A stretch of DNA of 64,000 nucleotides from JAAELZ01 sp965237485 (GCA_965237485.1 CBDEFQ010000006.1:558001-622000); one strand, 5' to 3'. Positions 37,125-46,282 are shown, counted from the stretch's first letter. Made by a program: numbers and translations. Notes: generated from the letters alone by a model not told the origin.

Positions 37125-38486
37125 TTACTTTTGCGCAGCCGAAAGCTCTAATTGAATCTTTGCCCCACCTAGCTCGCTGCGGCTAATTGATAAGCTGCCC
37201 TCGGAGTTTTCTAGGATGCTGTTAATTACCGCTAAACCAATGCCTTGTCCTGGGGTTTGCTCGTCAGCGCGAACACCACGTTTCACAATGGATTTTCGCA
37301 TCGCATCACTTATGCCCGGCCCGTCGTCTTCAAATCGAATAATCAACGTGTTGGCTTTGTCTTTAGTGCGCACTACATTACAACTTATGCCAACTTGTTG
37401 CTTGGCCCATTTAAAAGCGTTGTCGGTTAGGTTGCCTACCATTTCAAAAAGGTCGTCTTTGTCACCTCGGTAGTAGGCTTGCCCGTCACAATTGAGCTTC
37501 AGGGAGATAGGTTTTTCGGCGTAGACCTTTTGTATTGAGTTGGCAGTACTTTCAATAACGGGTCGTACTTCGACTACGCTATGGCCTAATGTTTGCTTGC
37601 CGGCGCTGGATGCACGTTTTAATTGGTAATCGATAATATCGGCCATACGGTCGACCTGTTGCCGGAGCTGCTCAGAATCTTCTGACTCCTCGCTACTACT
37701 TTCAATTCCACGAATTACGGCTAACGGTGTTTTTAAACTATGCGCCAAATCGTCTAGACCGTGCCGATAATGCTGCAATTGGGCGCGTTCGTTTTTAATA
37801 AAGCGGTTAATGCGCCCAGTTAAATGCGCTAGTTCGTCAGGATAACCTTCAGATATTTCTTCACTTTGACCGGCTTCAATTTTGTCAATTTCCTTCACAA
37901 CGCGAGATAACGGACGCAACTCTCGCAACACCACCAGACCGTGCAAGATAAAGATCAGCAAAGCGCCGCCTCCCAACCATTGAATCAGGGTTTCGCGGTA
38001 ACCGCCAATTTGACGCAAATAAGAGTCCTTGGATTGAATAAAAGAAAAAGTTAGATATTGGTCTCCGATTAAATCGTTTCCCCAGACCGAACCAAAACTA
38101 AATATAAAAGGCGCCTGCCTTGCATCTTTATTCGGTATGAATTGCGCTGCTCCTGGCGGTAGAGGCGTTATTTTAGGTAATGTTTCTCCTAAGGCAGAAG
38201 GGGAGCGCCAAATAACCTTGCTATCTTGATTGACAATCGTTGCTATCAGGCCAGAACCAGGAATAGTGATATCGATTTGAGGTAGTTGCTGCGGCACGTG
38301 GAGTAGACCGCTTTCATCCATTTCGGCGGTTGCCAATAATGCGAAAGTCATGCTCTCTAACTGGTCATGAATGTTAGAACGAATGACCCGCTGAAATGCT
38401 TTATCCAGCGCGATTCCAGCGAGCAATAGAAATAAAATAATGGTGCCAAAAGTAGCGAACAATATGCGCCTGCGCAGCGAATTCAC
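37125..38486 (-). CDS. PhoQ-type sensor histidine kinase
   Basis: The 453-residue kinase has an N-terminal membrane helix (about 10-30), a periplasmic sensor region of about 130 residues, a second helix (about 165-185), a HAMP-like region, the dimerisation/phospho-acceptor box (HSLKTPLAVIRG) and an ATPase domain (NLTDNAFKWA, DDGPGISDA, GIGLAVI). It is encoded downstream of a PhoP-like regulator and is likely its partner. PhoQ of enterobacteria senses Mg2+ and cationic peptides; the same signal is not shown here. The start overlaps no other gene. Confidence 0.88.
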   Translation of the reverse strand: MNSLRRRILFATFGTIILFLLLAGIALDKAFQRVIRSNIHDQLESMTFALLATAEMDESGLLHVPQQLPQIDITIPGSGLIATIVNQDSKVIWRSPSALGETLPKITPLPPGAAQFIPNKDARQAPFIFSFGSVWGNDLIGDQYLTFSFIQSKDSYLRQIGGYRETLIQWLGGGALLIFILHGLVVLRELRPLSRVVKEIDKIEAGQSEEISEGYPDELAHLTGRINRFIKNERAQLQHYRHGLDDLAHSLKTPLAVIRGIESSSEESEDSEQLRQQVDRMADIIDYQLKRASSAGKQTLGHSVVEVRPVIESTANSIQKVYAEKPISLKLNCDGQAYYRGDKDDLFEMVGNLTDNAFKWAKQQVGISCNVVRTKDKANTLIIRFEDDGPGISDAMRKSIVKRGVRADEQTPGQGIGLAVINSILENSEGSLSISRSELGGAKIQLELSAAQK

Positions 38487-38527
38487 GAGATCGGTCTCAT
38501 GCTGGCTGGGTGCTGCGTAGCCCGGAT

Positions 38528-39202
38528 CTACGCTATAGTGACGTAACGGTAGCCCCGGCCTCTTAATGTTTCAATCGGCTCTAGGGTGCCATCCGGGTCT
38601 AGTTTTTTACGCAAACGGCGAATAAATACTTCGATTACATTGCTATCCCGGTCTGAGTCTTCGTCGTATAGGTGTTCGGTTAATTCCATCTTGGAGATCA
38701 CTTTGCCGGAGTTGAGCATTAAATAGTGTAATAAGCGATACTCATAGGCGGTTAAGTCCAATAGACGGTCTCCGTATTTCACGTCCTGAGTTGTGGTGTT
38801 TAAGCTCACGTCGCCAACGGTAATGAGCGGGTCAGCCTGACCAGCGGCGCGGCGTATGAGTGCTTTAACGCGTGCCGCCAATTCTTCAAAATGAAATGGC
38901 TTGGCTAAATAATCATCCGCGCCTGCTTCTAAACCCTCGACCTTGTCTTGCCACTTATTACGTGCCGTAAGGATTAAAACGGGTACATCTTTGCCTGCTT
39001 TGCGTAAATTACGGATTAGCTCAATGCCTGTCATCTTCGGCAGACCTAAATCGATAATCGCTAGGTCAATAGGGTATTCGGAGGCATAGTAGAGGCCCTC
39101 TTCGCCATCTCCTGACGAATCCACGGCATAGCCTGCTTGCCTAAACTTGGCTTCTAGCTGAGTTCTTAGATTGGGTTCGTCTTCAACGATTAGCAGTCGC
39201 AT
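38528..39202 (-). CDS. PhoP-type response regulator (OmpR family)
   Basis: The 224-residue regulator has a receiver domain with the acidic pocket, the phospho-acceptor Asp about residue 51 (AIIDLGLPKMTG), Thr in LILTARNKW and Lys in YLAKPFHFEELA. A winged-helix DNA-binding domain ends with ETLRGRGYRYV. It begins one base after the small PepSY-like gene and is followed after 41 bp by the kinase gene, giving a three-gene operon. Target genes are unknown; LPS or outer-membrane remodelling is typical of PhoP. Confidence 0.92.
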   Translation of the reverse strand: MRLLIVEDEPNLRTQLEAKFRQAGYAVDSSGDGEEGLYYASEYPIDLAIIDLGLPKMTGIELIRNLRKAGKDVPVLILTARNKWQDKVEGLEAGADDYLAKPFHFEELAARVKALIRRAAGQADPLITVGDVSLNTTTQDVKYGDRLLDLTAYEYRLLHYLMLNSGKVISKMELTEHLYDEDSDRDSNVIEVFIRRLRKKLDPDGTLEPIETLRGRGYRYVTIA

Positions 39203-39203
39203 A

Positions 39204-39605
39204 TTAGTTTAAAGTCTTAAGATTGGGTTCATTCGGATCAATCACTACTACTGTGACCCGGCCGCGTTTTTTATTGAGTAATTTAAAACGATAAAAAGTT
39301 TTTTCGTCACTCACTGTAGGCTCCGCTGCGAGAATTCGCCATTTATGCTGCTGACGAATCTGTCGAGCTATGTCATCTACACTTTGTGCTTGATTGGGCC
39401 GAAGGCGCTTCTCTAATGAAACTTCCTCTTCGGGTTTAAGTCCCATCGCATAACCTGAAAACAATAAGCCTAGCAGGCCGACTAGGCCTGCTAAATTTAT
39501 CATCAACCAGTTTACTTTATTCAAGTCGAAGCCCTTCGTCATCTCGGCAAAATTTACATTGAGAATGTCTTGGACCATGACTTTGTTGTTTTTTATAGGT
39601 GTCAA
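39204..39605 (-). CDS. Membrane-anchored PepSY-like protein
   Basis: The 133-residue protein has one central membrane helix (INLAGLVGLLGLLFSGYAMGL) with cytoplasmic and periplasmic sides. The C-terminal region (ARQIRQQHKWRILAAEP...FYRFKLLNKKRGRVTVVVIDP) has the beta-pattern of a PepSY domain. Genes like this commonly precede PhoP/PhoQ operons in marine gammaproteobacteria. It may be a signal-input or inhibitor module for the kinase; that role is inferred from position. Confidence 0.7.
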   Translation of the reverse strand: MTPIKNNKVMVQDILNVNFAEMTKGFDLNKVNWLMINLAGLVGLLGLLFSGYAMGLKPEEEVSLEKRLRPNQAQSVDDIARQIRQQHKWRILAAEPTVSDEKTFYRFKLLNKKRGRVTVVVIDPNEPNLKTLN

Positions 39606-39630
39606 TTATGTCTTCTTCACATACTAGTAC

Positions 39631-39889
39631 TCTTTCAAGATGATATTGCCTAATTCAGCGTCAACGCGCTGTTTCACAGCAAGGCGCATTGCGCAATGAA
39701 TGGTCATTCTCTTCATAAGCGATACAACGCAGCTGTGGGACAGTGCGTTGGCGCCCTTTGGGTGAGCCTGTCCGCGCACATCTGGACTGCGTTGCCGCTT
39801 TTTGCAAAGGGAGCGACCATTTCCTGCAAGCGACGCCTTGCCAGGTACGCGGACAGACTCACTGAATTAGGCAATATCATCTTGAAAGA
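39631..39889. repeat. Palindromic foldback element (MITE-like) with 28-bp perfect arms
   Basis: Two 28-bp perfect inverted arms lie at 39631-39658 and 39862-39889, with further imperfect pairing towards the middle (GCAAGGCG, ATGGTC and AACGCAG/CTGCGTT pairs). The element of about 259 bp is non-coding. It sits between the PepSY-PhoP operon start and the downstream glycine-zipper gene, so it may act in termination or regulation. A clear target duplication was not found. It has the form of a MITE or of a REP-like mosaic. Confidence 0.7.
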
Positions 39890-39949
39890 CTATTAGGGTT
39901 AAGCTTACACAAGTTTACGCGCTATTTCGAGTCTTGCTGATTGAGTAGC

Positions 39950-40510
39950 TTATTCTGCTGGTATAACGCTTACTTTGACTCGCAAGGTGTCACCAGGGTG
40001 ATTTTGCGTAAAAGTATGGTACACATCTCCATGATAGCGATAGCTAACATCATAGCCAGATAACTGTTGCTCAGTGTGCCAACTATCAACGGTTTCGCAG
40101 CGTTCTACGCGTGTTATTTTTCCACTGCTCGCTATTCGAGTATTACGTTTATTATCCCAATCGTGACCGACTGATGTGCCAAGCACCGCACCAGCTGCTG
40201 CCGCTGCATGTTGCGAGCGTTTGCTGCCGCCAAACTGATGGCCTACCGCAGCACCTAATAGTGCTCCGATAATTTCTGGGGTTTTTGAATTACGGCGACT
40301 GCTACGAGCAGGCTCTCGCACGGACTCAAGCCAGCATTCTTCGCGTGGTTGATTGACGCTAATTTCGTCGTAAACCGGTGTGGCGCTTAGAACGCGAGCT
40401 TCGTCGAAGTATCGATCAGATTTTTTAGCTAGCACCGCAGGGCTGCTAATGAGTGCTACACTAACGATTGCAGTACAAATTGCGCTTAAATTCAGATTGT
40501 TTTTTAACAT
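39950..40510 (-). CDS. Glycine-zipper 2TM domain envelope protein
   Basis: The 186-residue protein has a signal peptide (LSAICTAIVSVALISSPAVLA). A glycine-zipper pair follows (IIGALLGAAVGHQFGG, AAAAGAVLGTSVGHDW), then a Cys-containing C-terminus (VERCETVDSW...YDVSYRYHGDVYHTF). The architecture is that of the SlyB/UmoD-like periplasmic or inner-membrane family found in many gammaproteobacteria. Function is unknown; related proteins are envelope-stress linked. It is flanked by the foldback element and TusA. Confidence 0.8.
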   Translation of the reverse strand: MLKNNLNLSAICTAIVSVALISSPAVLAKKSDRYFDEARVLSATPVYDEISVNQPREECWLESVREPARSSRRNSKTPEIIGALLGAAVGHQFGGSKRSQHAAAAAGAVLGTSVGHDWDNKRNTRIASSGKITRVERCETVDSWHTEQQLSGYDVSYRYHGDVYHTFTQNHPGDTLRVKVSVIPAE

Positions 40511-40622
40511 AGCTAATTACCATTTATGATGATGGCAAGGACTATAAGCTTAGCTGTCTGAACTGCGCTTGAATAGTATCTGAACGCTGACTAAACCCTG
40601 TAAAAGATATACAGGTAAAAGC

Positions 40623-40847
40623 TCATTTCTCTCCCACTTCGACAACAATAATTACCGCGTCCCCGTCATCTTGCGCACTAATTAACTTATGTCCATTGAT
40701 GCGACACCACGCAGGAATATCATTTAAGGTGCCAGGGTCGGTGCATTCCACGCGCAATTGTTCGCCGGTGTCCAATTCCTTGATTGTATTTTGAGTGCGG
40801 ATGACTGGCATCGGACACATTAAATTTCGCGCATTGAGTTGGTGCAT
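40623..40847 (-). CDS. tusA: TusA/SirA-like sulfurtransferase
   Basis: The 74-residue protein has the TusA motif with the active cysteine (LNARNLMCPMPVI) and the conserved DPGT...IPAWC segment. TusA carries persulfide sulfur to acceptors for tRNA 2-thiouridine or other sulfur pathways. It lies 34 bp downstream of a PP-loop ATPase on the same strand, a natural sulfur acceptor. The tusBCD genes are not seen in this window. Confidence 0.85.
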   Translation of the reverse strand: MHQLNARNLMCPMPVIRTQNTIKELDTGEQLRVECTDPGTLNDIPAWCRINGHKLISAQDDGDAVIIVVEVGEK

Positions 40848-40881
40848 TAGATTGCCCAGTTTTCGCCAAACTGTTCGGGTG

Positions 40882-41895
40882 TCAGCGCTTAACGCTTAGC
40901 GTCGTGGGTGTTTGCGTTTTGTCGATATAGTCAAAGTCAATTTGCTTCGCATCACGTCCTTGGCTGTATCGCCCTACAATTTTGGCGGCTAATTCAATGT
41001 CATCGATAGTTAGGTCGCCTTCTATTAAGGTGATTGGGCCGTTATGTGAGCGCATAATGAGGTGCTTGAATTGTTTGCGATAGCCGTCTAAATAACGGGT
41101 TTCACCGCTGTCGCGGGCAATGATCATTTTAAAATGTGGTTTCGGACGAAGATGCCGGCCTACCTTTAGCAGAACAATATCATCAAGTGTGTAATCTCGA
41201 TCGGGTCGGTTGTCCCACATGTCTTGTAATTTGGACGAATACGCCGCGTCAGTTAAAAAACAGCATCCGCCGGCAGGCTGCGCAAAATCTTCGAAGCCTT
41301 TTTCTTTAGCAAGTGCAATTTGCGGCTTACGGTTGCGTCCGTGAAATGCTAACATCTGTTTACGATTTACCCACCCTTGTCTTTCAGGCAGGGTTTCTGC
41401 GAGATGTTGTGCACATAGTGGGCGCAGCAATAAGTCCATCACACCTGATTCTTTTTGCACGATTGGCAAAGTTTCTTTACGCTGCGATTTGGGGCGCTGT
41501 CCCATCACCTCGCCCGTAATAATAAAGTCAAAACCGTTTTCTAAAATCCACTCATGAGCCTTTTTTACCATGAAAATCTTGCAATCCAAACACGGGTTAA
41601 GATTGCTCCCATAACCATATTTTGGATTCAGCACCACATCTTTATACGGCTCAATGATATCTATGATGTGCAATTTGATACTAAGCTGTTCTGCTGTCCA
41701 AAGTGCATTGTTGCGTTTTTTTAGCTTTTTCTCATCTGAAGTGTTACGTATAGCGTGGGTATGACCTTCCACGCAAAAGCCAGTGAAAAAGTTGATACCT
41801 TCCACATGCACGCCTTGTTCTTGCACTATTTTTGCGGCAAGTAAAGAATCAAGGCCGCCGGAGATCAATGCGACTGCTTTGCGTTGTCGTGTCAT
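40882..41895 (-). CDS. PP-loop ATPase, tRNA-thiolase-like (MnmA/ThiI-related)
   Basis: The 337-residue protein has the ATP-pyrophosphatase loop SGGLDS near its start and conserved Cys (NPCLDCKIF and GGCCFL) that could carry persulfide. A C-terminal half with RHLRPKPHFKMIIARD resembles an NFACT-R-type fusion. Such fusions are often annotated as tRNA (5-methylaminomethyl-2-thiouridylate) methyltransferases, but real MnmA is shorter and organised differently. Pairing with tusA supports a role in RNA or cofactor sulfur transfer. The start codon is only four bases from a foldback repeat, and no Shine-Dalgarno is visible on this strand. Confidence 0.7.
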   Translation of the reverse strand: MTRQRKAVALISGGLDSLLAAKIVQEQGVHVEGINFFTGFCVEGHTHAIRNTSDEKKLKKRNNALWTAEQLSIKLHIIDIIEPYKDVVLNPKYGYGSNLNPCLDCKIFMVKKAHEWILENGFDFIITGEVMGQRPKSQRKETLPIVQKESGVMDLLLRPLCAQHLAETLPERQGWVNRKQMLAFHGRNRKPQIALAKEKGFEDFAQPAGGCCFLTDAAYSSKLQDMWDNRPDRDYTLDDIVLLKVGRHLRPKPHFKMIIARDSGETRYLDGYRKQFKHLIMRSHNGPITLIEGDLTIDDIELAAKIVGRYSQGRDAKQIDFDYIDKTQTPTTLSVKR

Positions 41896-41898
41896 CAG

Positions 41899-42065
41899 CT
41901 AGGAGTCTGTCGGATTTAGGATAAATCTACTGTGGAAAAGCCATTTTGTCCAGATTTCTCGATCCAATTCGTTGAATAGAACAACTATTCGCCTCATTCG
42001 ATCAAAAAATCTGACTCAATATGACTTTCCCTCGCTACGGTCACCTAAGTCAGACAGGCTCCTAG
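41899..42065. repeat. 167-bp palindromic foldback element abutting a start codon
   Basis: The arms at 41899-41920 and 42044-42065 are near-perfect inverted copies (CTAGGAG[T/C]CTGTC.G.[A/T]TTAGG). The pairing extends inward almost to the centre (GAATAGAACAACTATTC), so the whole 167 bp can fold into one long hairpin. It lies four bases upstream of the PP-loop gene and 150 bp upstream of accA. It is non-coding and MITE-like. No clear target duplication is visible. Confidence 0.7.
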
Positions 42066-42214
42066 AGTGAAGGAAAGCAGGCGCGAATATAGCATCTAAT
42101 TCGACTTTCTTGACATCAAAATAGCCATAAACAGTGCTGTTGGCTCGATGCAAATGTCGATAACAATAATTGTTCTAAGGTAGAATTAGACGAAATTAAA
42201 CCCATATAAAAACC

Positions 42215-43177
42215 ATGGTATACGATCATCTTGAGTTTGAAAAACCGATTGCTGAGCTTGAAGTGAAAATTGAAGAGCTCGAGCGTGTTAGCTCAAAGAG
42301 CGACGATGGTATTGATTTTACCGCAGAGATAACTAAGCTGAAAAACAAGTGTAAAGAGAAAACCAAAGAAATCTTTTCGCGTTTAGACGCTGCCCAAATA
42401 ACTCAGATTGCACGCCATCCTGACCGCCCGTATACGCTTGATTATATTGGCGAATTACTGACTGATTTTCAAGAATTACACGGTGATCGCCACTATGCTG
42501 ATGACCCCGCTATTGTAGCTGGTATTGGCCGATTTGAAGGTAGAGGCGTTGCTGTGATTGGTCACCAAAAAGGCCGTAATGCGAGAGAACGAACTTATCG
42601 AAATTGGGGTATGCCGCGACCAGAAGGTTATCGTAAGGCACAGCGCATCATGGATATGGCAGAGCGTTTTAATTTGCCCTTGATTACCCTTATCGATACA
42701 CCGGGTGCTTATCCCGGCGTAGGTGCTGAGGAGCGAGGTCAAGCCGAGGCCATTGCCTTTTCTTTGGAAAAGCTCTCCGAGCTGAAAACCCCGATTATCT
42801 CCACTGTTATTGGCGAAGGTGGCTCAGGTGGTGCTTTAGCAATTGGCGTGTGCGATTATTTAATTATGCTGGAGTTTTCTACCTATTCGGTGATTTCCCC
42901 CGAAGGTTGCGCCGCAATTTTGTGGAAAAGTGCAGAAAAATCAAAGGAAGCAGCAGAAGCGATGGGCGTAACCACAAAGCATCTTACTCAGCACGGCTTG
43001 GTAGACGAAGTTATTAATGAACCATTAGGCGGCGTGCACCGAGATATTGCGCCGGTCGTTGCCTCGTTACGCAGCGTTCTAGCTAAGCAGTTGGATAACT
43101 TATCCGCTCTATCATCAGACGCGTTGCTAGAGGCACGTTATAAGCGTTTAACCGCTTACGGTAAGTTCACTAGCTAA
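42215..43177 (+). CDS. accA: Acetyl-CoA carboxylase carboxyltransferase alpha subunit
   Basis: The 320-residue protein is a full-length AccA, one half of the carboxyltransferase that turns acetyl-CoA and carboxybiotin into malonyl-CoA. Signatures include HPDRPYTLDYI, FQELHGDR, DTPGAYPGVGAEERGQAEAIA and GEGGSGGALAIG. AccD is encoded elsewhere. tilS follows after nine bases, and the two are probably co-transcribed, as is common in gammaproteobacteria. Confidence 0.97.
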   Translation: MVYDHLEFEKPIAELEVKIEELERVSSKSDDGIDFTAEITKLKNKCKEKTKEIFSRLDAAQITQIARHPDRPYTLDYIGELLTDFQELHGDRHYADDPAIVAGIGRFEGRGVAVIGHQKGRNARERTYRNWGMPRPEGYRKAQRIMDMAERFNLPLITLIDTPGAYPGVGAEERGQAEAIAFSLEKLSELKTPIISTVIGEGGSGGALAIGVCDYLIMLEFSTYSVISPEGCAAILWKSAEKSKEAAEAMGVTTKHLTQHGLVDEVINEPLGGVHRDIAPVVASLRSVLAKQLDNLSALSSDALLEARYKRLTAYGKFTS

Positions 43178-43186
43178 AATCTCCCT

Positions 43187-44551
43187 TTGTCTGGACTTAA
43201 TCAGGTCGTCTTCGCGCAGAGCTTAGCGCGATTACTGCCTAACTTTGAAAAGGGATGCACCCTTTATGTGGGCTATAGCGGTGGGATAGATTCCAGCGTG
43301 ATGTTGCATTTAGCCGTGAAAGCTACTAAGGACAGTGGGCATACACTCAAGGCTTTGCATGTTAATCATGGGGTATCCAAAGATGCTAAGGATTGGCAAA
43401 TGTTTTGCGAACGCCAATGCGAAGAGCAGGGTATCGAGTGCATTACAGGCAAATTTGATTTATCTCCCGTTGAAGCCAATTTTGAGCAAGCCGCGCGGGT
43501 GGCCCGTTACGCGTTTTTCTCTAAGCATTTGTCTCTGGGAGACGTACTGCTCACCGCGCACCACCAGGGCGATCAAGCTGAAACAGTGTTGATGCGCTCC
43601 CTGCGTGGCACGGGTGTTAAGGGTTTAAGCGCAATTGCCGCTGGTCGCAATTTAGGAGAAGCGCAGCTAGTGCGCCCTTTGTTGGAATTTGCGAAAGCTG
43701 ACATCGTAGCCTACGCCGAACAAAATAACATCCGTTGGGTAGAAGATGCATCTAATCAAGATTCGAAATACGATCGTAATTTTTTGCGTAACCAAGTGCT
43801 GCCGTTGTTGAAATCACGCTGGCCCGATTGTGAAAGGGCGTTATCAAAGCTTGCCTGCAATACGCAATTGGCTCAGGGCTTGCTTAATGAGCTAGGTGCA
43901 ATAGATATTGAATCGTGTTTAGCGGTTGAACGTAAAAGTTATTTTGATTTGGTTACACCGCTTAGTTGGAAACAATTGAGCACACTGTCAATTGATCGAA
44001 CCGTTAATATAATTGATGCGTGGACAAGTGGGCACTTTGAATATGCTATCCGGAGAGCGCAACTAATGCATTTTTTGACACAACTAAGGGAGGTAAGTGG
44101 CGAAAGCATGCCGATGCTGGAGCATGAACGAAGCCAGTTGCGCTATTACAATGGGTGTGTGCACTTGCTAGGCAAAATTTCGAAAAGCGACTTATTACCT
44201 TTACGCTGGAACCTTAAAAAGCCACTCGAATTACCAAGTATAGGTATTCGGCTTGAAGCACTTGATATTGAATCGAGCGAAGGCGTGGGCGCTGCAAATA
44301 TTGACCCAAACAATGTGTCGGTTTGTTGGCGGCGCGGCGGTGAGCGAATTAACCAAAGAGGTAGGGTGCACAGCCAATCCTATAAAAAATGCTTACAAGA
44401 GGCGCGCGTGCCACCGTGGGAGCGAGACTATTTGCCGCTAATAAAGTCGAATGAGCAGATTGTGTGGTCGGGTGCTTTAGAGACCTTTACCGACGCGATT
44501 TTCAATGCTAATGGGCGAGCAATTCGCTTTGTTATGTACAAAGTTAATTAG
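43187..44551 (+). CDS. tilS: tRNA(Ile)-lysidine synthase
   Basis: The 454-residue enzyme has the PP-loop SGGIDSSVMLH and the conserved ADHHQGDQAETVLMR-type block, then the C-terminal TilS domain (CWRRGGERI). It adds lysine to C34 of tRNA-Ile2 and is usually essential. A TTG start at 43187 is nine bases after the accA stop; another start nearby is possible but no better codon is in frame. It reads through intact. Its terminator candidate lies 15 bp after the stop. Confidence 0.93.
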   Translation: MSGLNQVVFAQSLARLLPNFEKGCTLYVGYSGGIDSSVMLHLAVKATKDSGHTLKALHVNHGVSKDAKDWQMFCERQCEEQGIECITGKFDLSPVEANFEQAARVARYAFFSKHLSLGDVLLTAHHQGDQAETVLMRSLRGTGVKGLSAIAAGRNLGEAQLVRPLLEFAKADIVAYAEQNNIRWVEDASNQDSKYDRNFLRNQVLPLLKSRWPDCERALSKLACNTQLAQGLLNELGAIDIESCLAVERKSYFDLVTPLSWKQLSTLSIDRTVNIIDAWTSGHFEYAIRRAQLMHFLTQLREVSGESMPMLEHERSQLRYYNGCVHLLGKISKSDLLPLRWNLKKPLELPSIGIRLEALDIESSEGVGAANIDPNNVSVCWRRGGERINQRGRVHSQSYKKCLQEARVPPWERDYLPLIKSNEQIVWSGALETFTDAIFNANGRAIRFVMYKVN

Positions 44552-44564
44552 TGAATTAGTTTGA

Positions 44565-44585
44565 GTAAACCCCTCGGGTTTGTTA
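44565..44585 (+). terminator. Weak intrinsic terminator after tilS
   Basis: AAACCC-CTC-GGGTTT followed by GTT lies just after the tilS stop. The stem is short (six base pairs) and the T-tract is poor, so it is a tentative terminator; readthrough to pyrG is possible. Confidence 0.4.
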
Positions 44586-44649
44586 ATCTATCCCACCGTC
44601 TGAGGCGCATAAATTTGTGCCCAAAATCCACTCTCTCCCGGAACAAAAG

Positions 44650-46281
44650 TTGGCGACGAAGTATATATTTATTACAGGCGGTGTAGTTTCCTCATTGGGT
44701 AAAGGACTTACTGGTGCTTCCTTAGCGGCCTTGCTTGAGGCGCGTGGCTTAAAAGTCAGTATGATGAAGCTTGACCCTTACATCAATGTTGACCCAGGGA
44801 CGATGAGCCCCTTACAACATGGCGAGGTATTTGTAACCGAAGACGGCGCCGAAACTGACCTAGATTTGGGCCATTACGAGCGCTTTATCCGCACGCCTAT
44901 GAAAAAGGCCAATAACTTCACTACGGGGCAGGTGTATGAGAAAGTAATCAATCGCGAACGCAAGGGCGATTATTTAGGCGGCACCGTGCAGGTAATACCT
45001 CATATCACTGACCAAATGAAGGAGTGGATTCACAAGGCAGCGAAGGGCATGGATGTGAGTTTGGTTGAAATTGGCGGTACAGTAGGCGATATCGAATCAC
45101 TGCCGTTCTTAGAGGCTATTCGTCAACTGCGGGTAGATATGGGCATCGAGAATACTTTGTATATGCACCTCACGCTGGTACCAACCATCAAAGCCGCGGA
45201 CGGTGAAATCAAAACCAAGCCGACCCAACACTCCGTAAAAGAGATGCGCTCGATCGGTATTCAGCCCGATGTTTTATTCTGCCGATCTGATCTTCCGTTG
45301 CCAGAAGATGCACGTAAAAAGATTGCATTGTTCACAAACGTCGCCGAAAAAGCGGTTATTTCCGCTTATGATGTGGATAACATCTATAAGGTCCCACGTA
45401 TTTATCACCAGCAAGGCTTGGACGACATTGTGGTTAATCATTTGCGTTTGGACGTGCCGCCACCCGATTTGACCGAATGGGACAAAGTGGTTGAAAATGG
45501 TGAAAACCCAACCGGTAAAATCACCATCGCTATGGTGGGTAAATACGTTGAGCTTAAAGAGTCATACAAATCGCTTTCTGAAGCTTTGGATCATGCAGGC
45601 ATTCATACCCTAACTAAAGTTAATGTGAATTATGTAAGCGCCGAAGATGTCGAACGTGACGGCGGTGCAGTGCTAGCAGGTGTTGACGCCATATTGGTGC
45701 CCGGTGGTTTTGGTCAGCGCGGTACAGAGGGTAAAGTGGCAGCAGCCGGGTATGCACGTCAACACGGCATACCTTACTTAGGTATTTGCCTAGGCATGCA
45801 AGTTGCAGTGATTGAATACGCCCGTAACGTAGCTAAACTAAATGGTGCGAATAGCACCGAGTTTGATGCGCAAACACTGCACCCGGTGATTGGCTTGATT
45901 AGTGAATGGAAAACCGATGCAGGCGACGTGGAGTTACGCGACGAAGGATCAGACTTAGGCGGTACAATGCGTCTCGGCGCACAGGCAAGTCATCTTAGAG
46001 CAGATAGCAAGGTTAGGAAGATTTATGGTGCGGATACCATTTATGACCGCCACCGCCACCGTTATGAATTCAACAATAATTATCTTGATCAGCTGAATAA
46101 GGCGGGCCTAGATTTTTCTGGTATGTCTGGTGACGGATTAGTTGAAATGATTGAACTACCCGATCACCCTTGGTTTGTGGCTTGTCAGTTTCACCCGGAA
46201 TTTACGTCTTCGCCGCGTGATGGTCACCCGTTATTTACCAGTTACGTCGCGGCTGCGCGTAAGTTAAGAGAGCAGGTTTAG
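44650..46281 (+). CDS. pyrG: CTP synthase
   Basis: The enzyme has the amidoligase N-domain (YIFITGGVVSSLGKG, DPYINVDPGTMSP) and a glutaminase domain with the catalytic Cys (GICLGMQ) and His/Glu pair (QFHPEFTS). It makes CTP from UTP, ATP and glutamine. I start at the TTG at 44650, giving about 543 residues beginning MATKYIFITGG, because homologues begin at this point. A GTG at 44617 gives an 11-residue extension and cannot be excluded. kdsA follows after one base, so the two are co-transcribed. eno, common after kdsA, is absent. Confidence 0.96.
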   Translation: MATKYIFITGGVVSSLGKGLTGASLAALLEARGLKVSMMKLDPYINVDPGTMSPLQHGEVFVTEDGAETDLDLGHYERFIRTPMKKANNFTTGQVYEKVINRERKGDYLGGTVQVIPHITDQMKEWIHKAAKGMDVSLVEIGGTVGDIESLPFLEAIRQLRVDMGIENTLYMHLTLVPTIKAADGEIKTKPTQHSVKEMRSIGIQPDVLFCRSDLPLPEDARKKIALFTNVAEKAVISAYDVDNIYKVPRIYHQQGLDDIVVNHLRLDVPPPDLTEWDKVVENGENPTGKITIAMVGKYVELKESYKSLSEALDHAGIHTLTKVNVNYVSAEDVERDGGAVLAGVDAILVPGGFGQRGTEGKVAAAGYARQHGIPYLGICLGMQVAVIEYARNVAKLNGANSTEFDAQTLHPVIGLISEWKTDAGDVELRDEGSDLGGTMRLGAQASHLRADSKVRKIYGADTIYDRHRHRYEFNNNYLDQLNKAGLDFSGMSGDGLVEMIELPDHPWFVACQFHPEFTSSPRDGHPLFTSYVAAARKLREQV

Positions 46282-46282
46282 G

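Noticed and set aside
39696..39896. Plus-strand ORF of 66 codons
   Set aside because: It lies inside the palindromic foldback element and shows no protein-like features.
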